Assembly (NCBI GenBank): GCA_030267965.1
Contig: BRYA01000297.1
Span: forward strand, 1 to 17,742
Direction: 5' to 3'
Origin: Triparma columacea
Lineage: Eukaryota > Sar > Bolidophyceae > Parmales > Triparmaceae
DNA length: 17,742 nucleotides
Positions 8,601 through 17,636 of the stretch are shown here, one piece after another. The notes under the pieces were generated by a model. That model was not told the DNA's origin and ran no database searches. It saw only the letters and a list, made by a program, of their open reading frames with translations. Positions within the stretch are counted from its first letter, which is position 1. Each line of letters begins with the position of its first letter. Made by a program: the position numbers and the translations under genes.

Positions 8601-11600
8601 CTTGCACATCGTCGTCGCCGGTGGAAGTGTCGATGAGGCCTTCAACGGCTCCTCTCTCCTCAAGAAGCTTCACAAGTTTGCCTTGCTTGGGTCCAAGAGC
8701 AGCGTAATTGATATCAACTTGTCCTTGCATAGTGGAAGAGGCGTGATCGTGGCTTGAGAGGGACTCCGGGGGGTCTTTATTCCTGACGGTGTTGTCAGGA
8801 TCTAATGTCATGGACTGAGCGGCTGTGGCGTGGCTGACAGTCGCAAGGACGACTGGCGTGGGGCCGGAAGTCGCGCACCCGACAGCAGGCGGTATAGCGC
8901 TTAGATTGTTCTCGCCCGATATTCCAACGTTTAAGGGATCGTCGGAAACTTCGGTGTTGAAATTTTCATATCCAGGTTGAAGATGAGAATGGCCGGAAAT
9001 TTCTGGGGGTGGTTTTGGGGGAATTTTTGGTGAAAAAGGGTCAAAAAAAGGCAAAATCTGAAACTCCCTCAGAACGGCTTCCCAGCCCTCCCCTGAACAA
9101 TCAAAATACACCACTTTTCGTCAACACGACTACGCAAACTCACCTCGTCTAGCATCCTTGTGATAGCTTCTAGAGACTGCGAAGGGGACAATATTGTTGC
9201 AAAAGTGAGAAAAAGTTACAAAGTTTCAACGCGTCCTCCCGCGACTCTCCCGCTCTCTCCTAGAGTATCAAATTGTCGTTTCTCTCTTCCCGCTCTCAAT
9301 GCACAACTCACCTCGTCTGGCGTCCTCATGGCCATTTTTAGAGTCTGCGGTAATGGCGTTTATGGCGTTTGTCAGTCATAATGAAAAGTTTTCTACGCGT
9401 GCTCCTACATATCGTCCTCATTTCCCTGTCAATGGTCTCCAACTCAACAACCCCCTGACACGAACTCACCTCGTTCAGCGTCCCCACGAGGTCTTTCAAT
9501 TGACGAAGACGGAGTAACTTGCCTTTCATGGCCTAGATCGGGTACTGAATGGCAGTTATCGGACATCGGGGCGTCAACCTGAAGTATATGAGTCTCCTCC
9601 ACACACTCTTCTCTCTCTCCTCGAGATTCGTTTTCTGTGTCCTTTTCCTGTGAGGAGCAAAGCAAATCGCGAAAGCAAAGACGTTAGTAGGTTAGAAATG
9701 GTAACGTCGTGCGTAGGGGAGGCGAGATTATATTAAGAGACACAATCATAACGTGCATGGGCGTGGCTTGCAAGGTGCAACGTTGTTTTTACTCCGATTC
9801 CTTTCTCACCTGTGACAAGCGTGGAAGTTGTGCAAGAATGGGGTTTTATGAAGAAGAGTTAGAATCGCAGCGGCAGTGTGTGAGGCTTGAGATGCATCTT
9901 ATACAGAATTAAAGACTCCTGCGTAGTTTCTCCCTCGCAATCCTTAACGTTTTCAGCCCGTCACTTCGCTCCTCATCTGATCTCACCTCTTGCATATCCT
10001 CACTTGAATTCTCTATATGTGACGACAGCGAAACACCCCCCACTGTATCAAGGGGGTCCTCTCCTACCAGAGAGTGAGCGCCTTTTCGAGGCGTCGCTGT
10101 GAATGTAAACGTGGGCGTTTGTTTATGAAGATATACGTGTTGGTGGGGTTGACACATATACTAAATGATATTTGACGAGCCTCTGCAGTCACACAAACTC
10201 CGCTCGCTAAACCTCTCTTATCGTCTACCTCCCCCCATTAACGCCCATCTACCCTTATCTCACCTCTTTCAACTCCCTTGGCTTTAGTGTCGAGCGCAGT
10301 CACCTCACTTGACGAGTTTAATTTCATGTCCTCGCTTGCACTGGCGACCTGCGACGGCAGTGAGACTCCGTCACCTTCAGAGCAAGATCCCTCTTGAGGC
10401 AATAGTTGAGTATGATAAACGCCTCGAGGCCCTGCTGTGATGGTAAGCGTGGTCCGCGACGGTGCGATTCGAGATGACATTGGCTGTTGTAGTTAGCATT
10501 GGATGAAATCTGACGAGCCTCAACTGCCCTACGAGCGTGGCAAGCAGCCTTTCCTTCTTCTTCTCCTCTACCTCCCTCCAAGCAGCCCACACTACCCGAA
10601 CTCACCTCGCTCAACCCATCCAGCGTCCTGCGTAACCACCCTTGAGACTTCCTCCATTTTCTCAATAGAAATCTCAATCCCCTTGGTGCCCTCTGACGGC
10701 GTTGGGTCTCCCTTATAATTACGAGGGTCTTCTACATTGCGTTGCAGTTGTGAAAGAATGGGTATCCTCCCCTCCAGCTCATCTCTTTCCCGATTGACCA
10801 TTTCGTTCGCCCCTGACCCATCGTTTACATCCTCTCTCCCTTCCCTTTGAAGCCTCGACTTCCCTAAGCTTCTATTTCGCACCTCTTTTACTTCCCCTGC
10901 CCTCCTCTTCCTCCTCCCAGCCTCGGCTCCTCCTCCTGCAAAGAGCGAAGCGGACGATGAAAAGGGTTTAGTTTATTGTTCAACTCGTGTAAGGGCGGCT
11001 AAAGACAAAGTAGATGGCCACGAGCACAATTTGTGCCGGTATTAAATGTTTCTCTGTGTTTATCTCATGACGTTCGTTCCCTTTTTCGTCCTTTCTCACC
11101 TTCCTGCCAGAAACCTTCAACCTCCTCGTGAGGCCTAGGTGACGCTACGAGCTTAGCATCGCTCTTCACTACGGGTGGTAGGCCCTCTTGAAGCTCCCTG
11201 TTGACCTCAATGACTGCTCCGTCCGACTCTTCTTGGTCATCAATGGCATTCGCAGTAGACATTACCTCTCTCGATGCAGGCATGCCTTCATTTGCGTTCA
11301 CAACTTTCGATGGTTCCGAAACTCCTTCAGATTGGAAAGGATCCCCATTTCCGGCTATCCCCCGAGTCTGAGGATCTCTCCTGGACGTCTCTGTGGTGGT
11401 GAAGGGTGGCAGGGGGGAAAGTTGTTAGCGGGTAAGCTTTGAGATTTTGGACGTTCCGAAGCGAACAACAATCCCTCCGTCCCAATTTCCTATTCCCTTG
11501 TTAACGCTTGCAACCTATTTACGTACCTTCCCCGACTCTTGAAGTCCTCTCAACACCCTCTCTCGTGTCCTCCTCGTCTATTTTCCCCGAGAGATTTGAC

Positions 11601-11656
11601 TCTGAGAGATCAGCATGCCCCTCTTCTTGTTGTCCGGTCTTGGAAGCATTACTCAT
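5623..11656 (-). CDS. Multi-START-domain protein, nine exons, ends at in-frame TAA
   Basis: Exons (minus strand): 11656-11527, 11390-11100, 10935-10606, 10434-10264, 10096-9987, 9647-9470, 9344-9312, 9176-9144, 9002-5623. All introns are GT-AG. Phases match at every junction (phase 1, except intron 5 at phase 0), giving 1,551 residues. The start is ATG at 11656, the only ATG-led exon of the chain. Residues 1-425 are a low-complexity, acidic and polar region made of duplicated exons. Residues about 518-830 are unrecognised. Three START-like (SRPBCC-type) lipid-binding units follow at about 823-998, 1053-1238 and 1288-1468, and a fourth starts near 1508 and is cut by the stop. Evidence for START is the recurring end pattern, a strand then helix: VDLKFTGLLQKAVMDN, MDTGGHIPVKIVERST, VDLAGIIPAAFMNRVA. 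The last exon could instead begin at 9092, but that needs a 51-nt intron. The protein is likely cytosolic and lipid-binding by family; its ligand is unknown. Confidence 0.78.
9144..9344 (-). repeat. Two duplicated 33-nt phase-1 microexons
   Basis: The exons 9344-9312 and 9176-9144 are each exactly 33 nt, enter and leave in phase 1, follow acceptors ending CGCAG and precede GTGAGTT donors. They encode DSKNGHEDARR and VSRSYHKDARR. The end of the preceding exon (9647-9470) reads SIERPRGDAER, the same pattern. The intron between them is 135 nt, and the exon, intron and splice sites look like copies of one unit. Confidence 0.8.
9987..11390 (-). repeat. Related exons 2-5 of the START gene
   Basis: Four exons (11390-11100, 10935-10606, 10434-10264, 10096-9987) share a weak motif, roughly G-D/E-P-x-x-S-E-G-V-S. 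It appears as NGDPFQSEGVSEPS, KGDPTPSEGTKGIEIS, GSCSEGDGVSLPS and GEDPLDTVGGVSLSS. Exons 4 and 5 also share a start (AGPRG, ATPRKG) and a SEDM block. Exons 3 and 4 end in WVER and GVER before the donor. Their three introns are similar in size (164, 171, 167 nt). I read them as old tandem exon duplications that have since diverged. Confidence 0.6.
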
Positions 11657-12458
11657 CTTCTACCACTCTGTTTTTTAATCTTGCGTGAAGCTCAATCTGG
11701 GGGATTGGATGGTTGTAAAAGTAGTAAAGTAGTGTGAGTAAGTAACTCGGCAAGTTTTGTAGCTGGCACTGGCAAGCCCAGTGCAGTGCAGTTTAGTGGG
11801 CGGCCATCTGGGCAAGAGAATCTTCCAATGCGTAGATTCGGTCATGATCCCCGTCAAATTTCGTCTCCCGTAAGTGACACAAAGCTGAAAATAATAACCG
11901 AAGACCAAAAAATTCGTGGAACACGCTAAAAATGGGGGCGTCGAGTCAACAGGACAAACCAACATTCTTTTTGTACACAACCCCCACCCCGCTTCAACGC
12001 AGTTTTAACGCAACTTTAGAGCATAACAACAACTGGAACGGCTGGCCCTCTCGCTTATCGTCCGTCCCCATTACTTACTAACAATTTTGTTGGTTTGCCT
12101 ACAAAACGGATAAGGAATATCACAAGGTCCAATGCACGAGAGGAGGAAAAAAGGAAAAAAGATCTTGCGCGTTAAGACATTGCGCGTGTCTCCGAAATGC
12201 AAGTCTTATAGCATTCGGAGTGACGGTTGGGGTTGTAGCTTTATGTCGCCCCCCAAGCTACCAAACAAGCACCACGTTTTCACGGCTCAATCTGTTTTCT
12301 TTTTTTTTCTTCCTTCCCCCCCCCCTTCTCTCGCCCCCCTTTGCTTCCTCCTGCTCCCCGCCTCCCTCAACATTTCGACCCTCTTAACTTCTTATTCCTA
12401 ATCCCTAAACGCTCTTCAACCCGCCCTGTCCAAACCCCCCCTCCCCCTTTCCTCCCTC
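11657..12458. other. Intergenic region between START gene promoter and ATP-grasp 3' end
   Basis: I see no gene. The left part (from 11657) lies upstream of the START gene start codon and should contain its promoter and 5' untranslated region; no TATA-like box is obvious. A 7-bp stem, GCACTGG/CCAGTGC, sits at 11766-11784. From about 12290 to 12460 the plus strand is very C/T-rich with runs of T and C; this is the 3' flank of the minus-strand ATP-grasp gene. Open frames on both strands here show no family features. Confidence 0.55.
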
Positions 12459-14000
12459 CTAGAGAGAGACTGGCTCGTTACCATCTTCGTCGTTACCAAC
12501 TATCTTCTCGGTTTGAGCGGCGTGGGCAGGTTCCGCTTTTCCCTTGAGCTTGATGGACATGTCTGAGAATGGTCCACGTTTCCAGTTCCTCGCGGTTGCT
12601 ATGATCAGCGGGTTCCCCGCGTAGAAGCTAGCCGGGGAGAACTCCCGAAAGTCCGCTCGCATCTGATTGCCCGTGCAAAAGTTGATGATGGGAGCTTCCC
12701 TGTCTGCAGTGCCCATCATCACATCCATGTAGAGGTCGAGAAACCCAAGGTCGGAGAGGGTCGTGTGAACCGCCCCGGAGAAGCGTGGGTTAAATTCGAG
12801 GAGCCACACGGAGCCTGGGGTCGCGTTGGGGTTGTCGGGGCCGGCTATAATGAACTCAATGTCGATCATGCCGTGGTAGGAGGATGCGACGCCGACTTTT
12901 TGGAAGATGCCGGTGACGGCCTCCCACTGCTCGTCATTAAACTCAACACCCACGTGGGAGGCGGCGCCCTTCTTAGTGCAGCACGAGAAAATGTAGCTCT
13001 TCCCGACTCCCGCGAGGTCCTCGGCAGAGTTCGATTGAGAAAACCAAAACCCGAGGGGCTTCCCGTGATCGTACACTACCTCGGCGCAGACGATGGTACC
13101 GAAGGTGGGGGACTGGGCGAGGTGGGAGTTCTCGGGGTCGTTGGTGCACTGCACATTGACTTTCTCCTTCATCACGCTATCAAGATGGGTCTGATCTTTG
13201 ATCAGCCAGACGCCGCGCCCGCCGTTGGTTCCGCTGCTGACCTTGAGGAAGAAAGGGAACTCAAGGCCGTCAGCCTTGGCTTCGTCTAACTTCTTCGTTG
13301 TTGGCGTAGGGATGCCGTTGTCCATGCAGAAGTTGTACGTGCACCACTTATCCTCGAACGACTCGTATGTCTTGACAGAGGGGCACAGCGCTAGTTTGCA
13401 CACCTCCTTGACGGCATCGATGTTGGCACTGAGCATAAACGTGTCGGAAATATCGGAAGGGATGATGCAATCAATCTTGTTCCTCTTCACGTAGTTGATG
13501 ACGTGCTCAATCTTAGTAGATGTCTTCATCGACTTCAAGAAGAGCACCACAGGAATGCCCCGTCTCTTGAAGTACTCCTTGACGATGTAGAATACCCAGA
13601 ATCCGAGGCCATTCTCAATGGCGTTGGTGTACAATAATTGTAAATTGTACATCGTCACGAGGATGCGTAGGGGTTTATCTTGAGGTGTTGGTTGTGGGGT
13701 GTAGATGGGTAGAGGGTGGGTGAGTTGGATAACATCAGTGTCTTTCTTTAGAATGATCTCGTCGCTCAAATCTCACCTCCTTTCGAGAATTGCTTCATCA
13801 CCATATCCTTCGGGGCCATACAGATCTGCGAGATGGGAAGTTGAGTAGGTTTGTGGTGAGGAGTTCCGCTCTCGTCGTCAAGCTAAAAACTCTGCTAACC
13901 CTGATGGGGGTGTAAACACGTTTTTGAGGTTGGCAAACAACATACTACCCACCTGACCCAAAGCTTTGCTTGTCCTCATGGTTGCTCCTACGAAAGCCAT
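12459..14000 (-). CDS. ATP-grasp fold ligase-type enzyme, three exons
   Basis: Exons: 14000-13953 (MAFVGATMRTSKALGQ), 13825-13777, 13678-12459. The introns of 127 nt (GTGGGT...CGCAG) and 98 nt (GTGAGA...TCAAG) join in phases 0 and 1. The product is 438 residues and ends in TAG. The frame upstream of 13678 stays open into intron 2 for about 30 codons, which gives a false TTG start. ATP-grasp signs are a conserved lysine and glycine-rich loop (FFLKVSSGTNGGRGV, K178 and G182-G188), acidic residues in IDIEF (D305, E307), and the metal and phosphate site LLEFNPRFSG (E327, N329, R331). It should couple ATP hydrolysis to forming a carboxylate-amine or similar bond, but the substrate is unknown. The first 32 residues are basic with no acidic residue until D23, so a mitochondrial targeting peptide is possible but weak. 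It shares an AT-rich upstream region with the divergent DUF3611 gene. Confidence 0.85.
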
Positions 14001-14535
14001 GGTGTTTGGTGTTTTAATTGAGAAAACCGGCAGAAGTCCGAAATAAAAATGTTTTAATAATTTGAACCATACCCTAACGTGATAATATTCTCAAATCAAC
14101 ATTATCGAATATTATAAAATAAAAAGGCTTATTAAAATTTCGAAGCACTTTTAAAAATGAGATGAGGTCAAATACGTGTTTTGATTTGTTATTTCTATTT
14201 CTTAAAAACTCATTTTAATATTATAATTACTTTAGAAAATATAAATTGAACGATTGAAATTGTAACCCCGTAAAATTGATCGTCTATGTATATAAAGTTT
14301 TTACAATTCAAGTTTTTTTCTTTGAATATTTTACAAAACATTATTGAATCACAATTTAATATTTGATATGTCTTAAAGTACTTGTAAGCATAAATTAAAA
14401 TTTTATAAAAGTGACAAAATCCACAACTGCCCAAGCTTGATTTTCACTCTTTATCATTGTTTAATTGCGTTGAACGTCCTCGTACGCTACTCTTGTTTAA
14501 AACTTCCACCACTTTTACTCAGATTCTACGCTACA
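14001..14535. other. AT-rich divergent intergenic region
   Basis: This separates the start codons of the minus-strand ATP-grasp gene and the plus-strand DUF3611 gene, so it should hold both promoters. About 14030 to 14440 is strikingly AT-rich compared with everything around it, with many A and T runs and TATA-like stretches such as TATATAAAG near 14290. The base composition changes sharply at both ends. The minus-strand frame at 14210-14434 is Ile/Lys/Phe-rich, as expected by chance in AT-rich DNA. No repeat or RNA gene was recognised. Confidence 0.6.
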
Positions 14536-15640
14536 ATGAATCTTACAAGGCTCACAATCCTCCTCTCCCTTTTGTCGTCCAAAATGATTTTCGCTTTTCA
14601 ACCTTTACCTAGAGTGTCGCTCCTTCAAACTACCTATGATCCGATTCCTTTATCGAAACTTAGTCCCATGCCACCCACTTCCTTGATGGCGACTAAGGAT
14701 GTTGTGCAGTCTTCCTTCCCCCCGCCGAACGCTGTGGTTTCCAAAGTTTCAAAGTCGATTCGCAGGGTTAGTTGGCTGTCGTGGTGGGTCCTTCTCCTCC
14801 TGAACATTTCCACTCTCTCCACGTTGCTGTTTTCTCGTACTCTGTTAACGACGACGAGCTCTCAGATTGTTTCAGGAATTGGGGGTGGTATATTTCTGAC
14901 TATTATGGGGGGAGTAATTAACGTTTTCCAGGTTCCCTGGATGTGGGGATACGCAAGGTGAGTCGATGGAATGGATTTTCTGGGCTTGCACGGATCAGCT
15001 TAGCCTCAACTTCTGACCCCCCTTCCCCTGTCACCCAGGATGTCGCGCCGCCTTCTCAAACTAGCTCCCCCCTCCGATTACCCTTCGACGGAGGAGGCCC
15101 GCGACAAGTACACCCTGTCCCGGTCTTTGGAAATGATTAATCGCGCCTCAAAGATTGGGATAACCATGGCCATAATCGGTCTCCTGATTACTGTGGTTGG
15201 TGGCGAGCAGTGAGTGTCAATTCCAATCCCCTCCCCTCCCCTCACCAAGTAACAGCCATCTAATCCCCCCCGCACCCCCCAGGATTGTTGGCTCCCTCAC
15301 CGCCAAGGCTCTCATGCATCAGAACTACCTTACATCGTCCGGCACCGCCACCGCTGCCATTGCCACCCAGGCCGTATCCGTGGTGGACCTTTTGACGATC
15401 CAGGCCAACATGAACACCCTCGCCGGTTTGATTTGGGGGGCTGTTGTTGGCATGCTTATCAAGTGGAGACAGGGAGGCCGTTGCGAGAGGGCCCTGGAAA
15501 AGGTGAGACACAAAGTGGGGAGGACGGCGCTGAGTCCACCAGATGCTACGAACATTTCACAGACTTTGCTACCTCTCCCCTCCTCAAACGCTTCCGCAAC
15601 ACCCCCCCCTCCCCCCTCCATAGCTCTGAAATGCTCGTAA
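14536..15640 (+). CDS. Plastid-targeted DUF3611 family membrane protein
   Basis: Exons are 14536-14957, 15039-15209 and from 15283. The introns are 81 nt (GTGAGT...CCCAG, phase 2) and 73 nt (GTGAGT...CCCAG, phase 2). The start at 14536 is preferred over 14437 because it opens a signal peptide (MNLTRLTILLSLLSS) with an A|F junction in MIFAFQPLPR, the bipartite plastid presequence style of secondary red-lineage algae. The mature part has about four hydrophobic spans: around WLSWWVLLLLNISTLSTLLF, IGGGIFLTIMGGVINVF, IGITMAIIGLLITVV and AGLIWGAVVGMLI. It also has the family-like VVDLLTIQANMNTLAG block. DUF3611 proteins occur in cyanobacteria and plastids, and their role is not established. The 3' end is uncertain: read straight on, it stops at 15640 (316 residues); a donor at 15503 could splice to 15563 (296 residues) or to 15624 with an immediate stop (272 residues). 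Confidence 0.85.
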
Positions 15641-15729
15641 TTAATTATACTCCCCACCCACCCTCCCCTCTCCCCTCTCAAAAATCGAAACTGTCAAAAT
15701 TTTAAACATACAACATTCCGTGTCCTTTA
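15641..15729. other. Short convergent 3' intergenic region
   Basis: These 89 bases lie between the ends of two convergent genes. The first part is AT-rich (TTAATTATAC) followed by a C-rich tract, then AAATTTTAAACATAC-type sequence. Both transcripts must terminate here or overlap. No standard AATAAA signal is seen on either strand. Confidence 0.5.
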
Positions 15730-17636
15730 TCACTTTTTGAAGAAGTCGCTCGGGCTTATCGGTCTTCCTTCGCTCCCTCTCCTCCATTCACCCTGCCCAA
15801 TGGCATGCTTCGGGCTGACTGCCTCCATCCCGCTGTTCTGCAGGCTCTTGATCCTCCCCTTGAGGCTGAACTCATATGGCATGTTGGCCGGATCTCCGAC
15901 CCTCAGCTTCCCCATGCTTCCACTATGCGTCATGCTCTTCATTTCCCTTAAGTACGTGGCCTTGGCCGCCTTTAGGCCCCCCGAGTGTCCTCTGTTGATG
16001 GTTGGGGGAATGTGAATTTTGTTGAAGGCAGACCAGTCGTCCACCGTCCTCCCCACGTCCTTCGTCGCGTACTGCGCATTCAAGACACCCGACTTCTTCA
16101 TGAGCCCGTCAGCGGCGGAGCTCGACAGGAGCATGTCCATGCTGTCCTGGTCCCTTCTATCGCTATCCCTATTGACCCCCCCCAGCTCCTCCTCTGTGAG
16201 TTCCAGAAGTTTGAGCGTCTGTATAGTCGGGCTCGGGGACCTGCTCTTGGCCCCAGTGCTCGCACCTCCAATGCTCCTTCCTCCAAACTGCCGCTGGTAT
16301 ATGGACGTGGGGCTCCCGTCGTCATCCTGTGGTCTCCCCACCCTCCCCATCGCCATCCCAGTCTCCGTAGTGAATGCCAGGATCTCATCGTCCACGTCGT
16401 ACCTTCTCTCCTTCTTGGGTCTCCTTCCCCTCTTCCCCCCCCTCCTTACATTCTCGAATTCCTCCAGATTATTAAAGTCCTTAACGTTCGACGTTCTCCT
16501 AACGACTTCCCCAACTTCCTTAACCGTCATGTTTTCAAGGTTGCCTAGCGTCTTGATAACCATCAGCCCCTTTTCAAGGGCCTTCTCCTTTGCCTTGGCA
16601 CGGGCCTCCGATCTGAGCTTGAGCATCTCACGACCAACGGCCTGCGTAGCCAAGCTCTGCGGGGGGGGGGGGGGGGGGGATTAGGTAGGTTAGATTTGGC
16701 ATATATTATAATATATATAGGTATATATATGGCTTGTAGGTGTATGTCCCCATCCCTTTAAGCGGCTTGCTTCTATCGGCTTCTTTCGCCTCTACACTCA
16801 CCTCCAGCCATCCTTGTGCCTCCCTCTGCATGGCAGCGTGTCTCATTTGAGTCCTCCACGCCTTCAGCCCCTTATCGATCAGCCACCTGTGCGCCTCGTG
16901 GACCTTCATCCAGCTCCCCAGGTACGCCCTCAGCTGCTTCTGCCCCGCCTCCTCCAGAAGCACCTGCACCTCAAGGTGGCTGGTGATCTGGTGCTGCAGG
17001 GCCCTCTGCGCCCTGAATGCCGTGTCCCTTTGCAGGTCGTCCCTCCTGTACCACTGCCCGTGCGCCTTCCTCGCCATATCCTCGAGCTCGTCCTTCACGC
17101 TGTCCCTGTAGAGCGCGTAGCTCCCCCACTCGTACAGGATCTCAAAGTTCACCTTCTTGCCCCCCTTCTCGTGAGTCAGCACCTTCTGCCCCATCTTCCA
17201 CAGCCCCGCCAACGCCTCCTCCTTCGTCTCGAACTGCCTCCTTGCGTTGTCCCCCTTCCTGGCGAGCCAGAACTGCGTGTGCCTCCAGGGGACGTCCTGC
17301 TGTTCCTTTGCCCTCTCCGCTAATGCCGTCAGCCACAGGACGCAATCGGCCCTGTCCTTCAGGTAGTTGAAGGCCCGCATCGAGGAGTGGCTGACGACCA
17401 TGTACTTGAAGCCCCCGAAGTCCTTCTCCGTGTCCTTGGAGAGGTCAGAGGGTAGCTGGGGGAGGTGGATGGGTAGCACTCTCTTGCTGGCCAGCGGACT
17501 TAACTCAAGAGAAGGGTCGTGGAACTCACCCCCCTCCTCAAACTCGGAGTCCCCCCCTTCAACATTGCTATTATCACCGTGATATGACCTTGCAAAGGCA
17601 GCAAATTCTCCCCTTTTGTCTCCTGCACCGTGCTTC
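15730..17636 (-). CDS. Unrecognised protein, 5' end beyond window
   Basis: Two exons are visible: 17636-16802 and 16656-15730, joined by a 145-nt phase-0 intron (GTGAGT...CGCAG), ending in TGA. Together they give 586 residues. The apparent starts in each exon are GTG and TTG, and no in-frame ATG precedes them. The upstream exon is preceded by an acceptor (CCACACAG) with a branch-like CTAAC, so the true start lies upstream, probably outside the window. The first exon encodes an acidic stretch, then a long helical region rich in Trp, Arg and Gln (WRHTQFWLARKG, AYLGSWMKVHEAHRWLIDKG). The second has a basic, nuclear-signal-like patch (RRGGKRGRRPKKERR), then a disordered Ser/Gly/Pro region with SRSPSPT, ending in ISPSDFFKK. 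No signal peptide or membrane span is seen. I do not recognise the family; a cytoskeletal or nuclear scaffold role would be a guess. GC content is visibly higher than in the START gene. Confidence 0.7.
16661..16679 (-). repeat. C19 homopolymer serving as intron polypyrimidine tract
   Basis: On the minus strand, 19 consecutive C residues sit directly before GCAG, the acceptor at 16657. The same intron holds an AT-repeat stretch (TATATATA-type, about 16701-16730). The tract occupies the place of the usual mixed C/T tract. Confidence 0.9.

Noticed and set aside
5568..9114. Separate genes starting at GTG codons 9114 and 5568
   Set aside because: These are not eukaryotic starts. Spliced upstream exons with matching phases explain the first, and the frame simply continues across the TAA for the second.
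9093..9143. 51-nt intron 8 with acceptor at 9093
   Set aside because: It is in phase and possible, but much shorter than the other introns of the gene. The acceptor at 9003 has a better pyrimidine tract and gives 141 nt.
9709..9912. Plus-strand 67-codon ORF inside intron 5
   Set aside because: It has no domain, signal or supporting context, and it lies in the longest intron of the minus-strand gene.
10324..10677. Minus-strand 117-codon ORF overlapping exons 3 and 4
   Set aside because: It reads through a clear intron in a frame that differs from the phase-consistent exon chain.
12132..12547. Plus-strand ORFs near the ATP-grasp 3' end
   Set aside because: They are driven by C/T-rich sequence and overlap the 3' end of the real gene in antisense.
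14210..14434. Minus-strand 74-codon ORF in the AT-rich island
   Set aside because: It has Ile/Lys/Phe/Asn-rich composition expected from AT-rich DNA and no start context or family pattern.
1423..16708. Reassignment of TAA to an amino acid in this genome
   Set aside because: One TAA in one gene is not evidence. Other genes here end in TAG, TAA or TGA, and the few TAAs cannot decide it.
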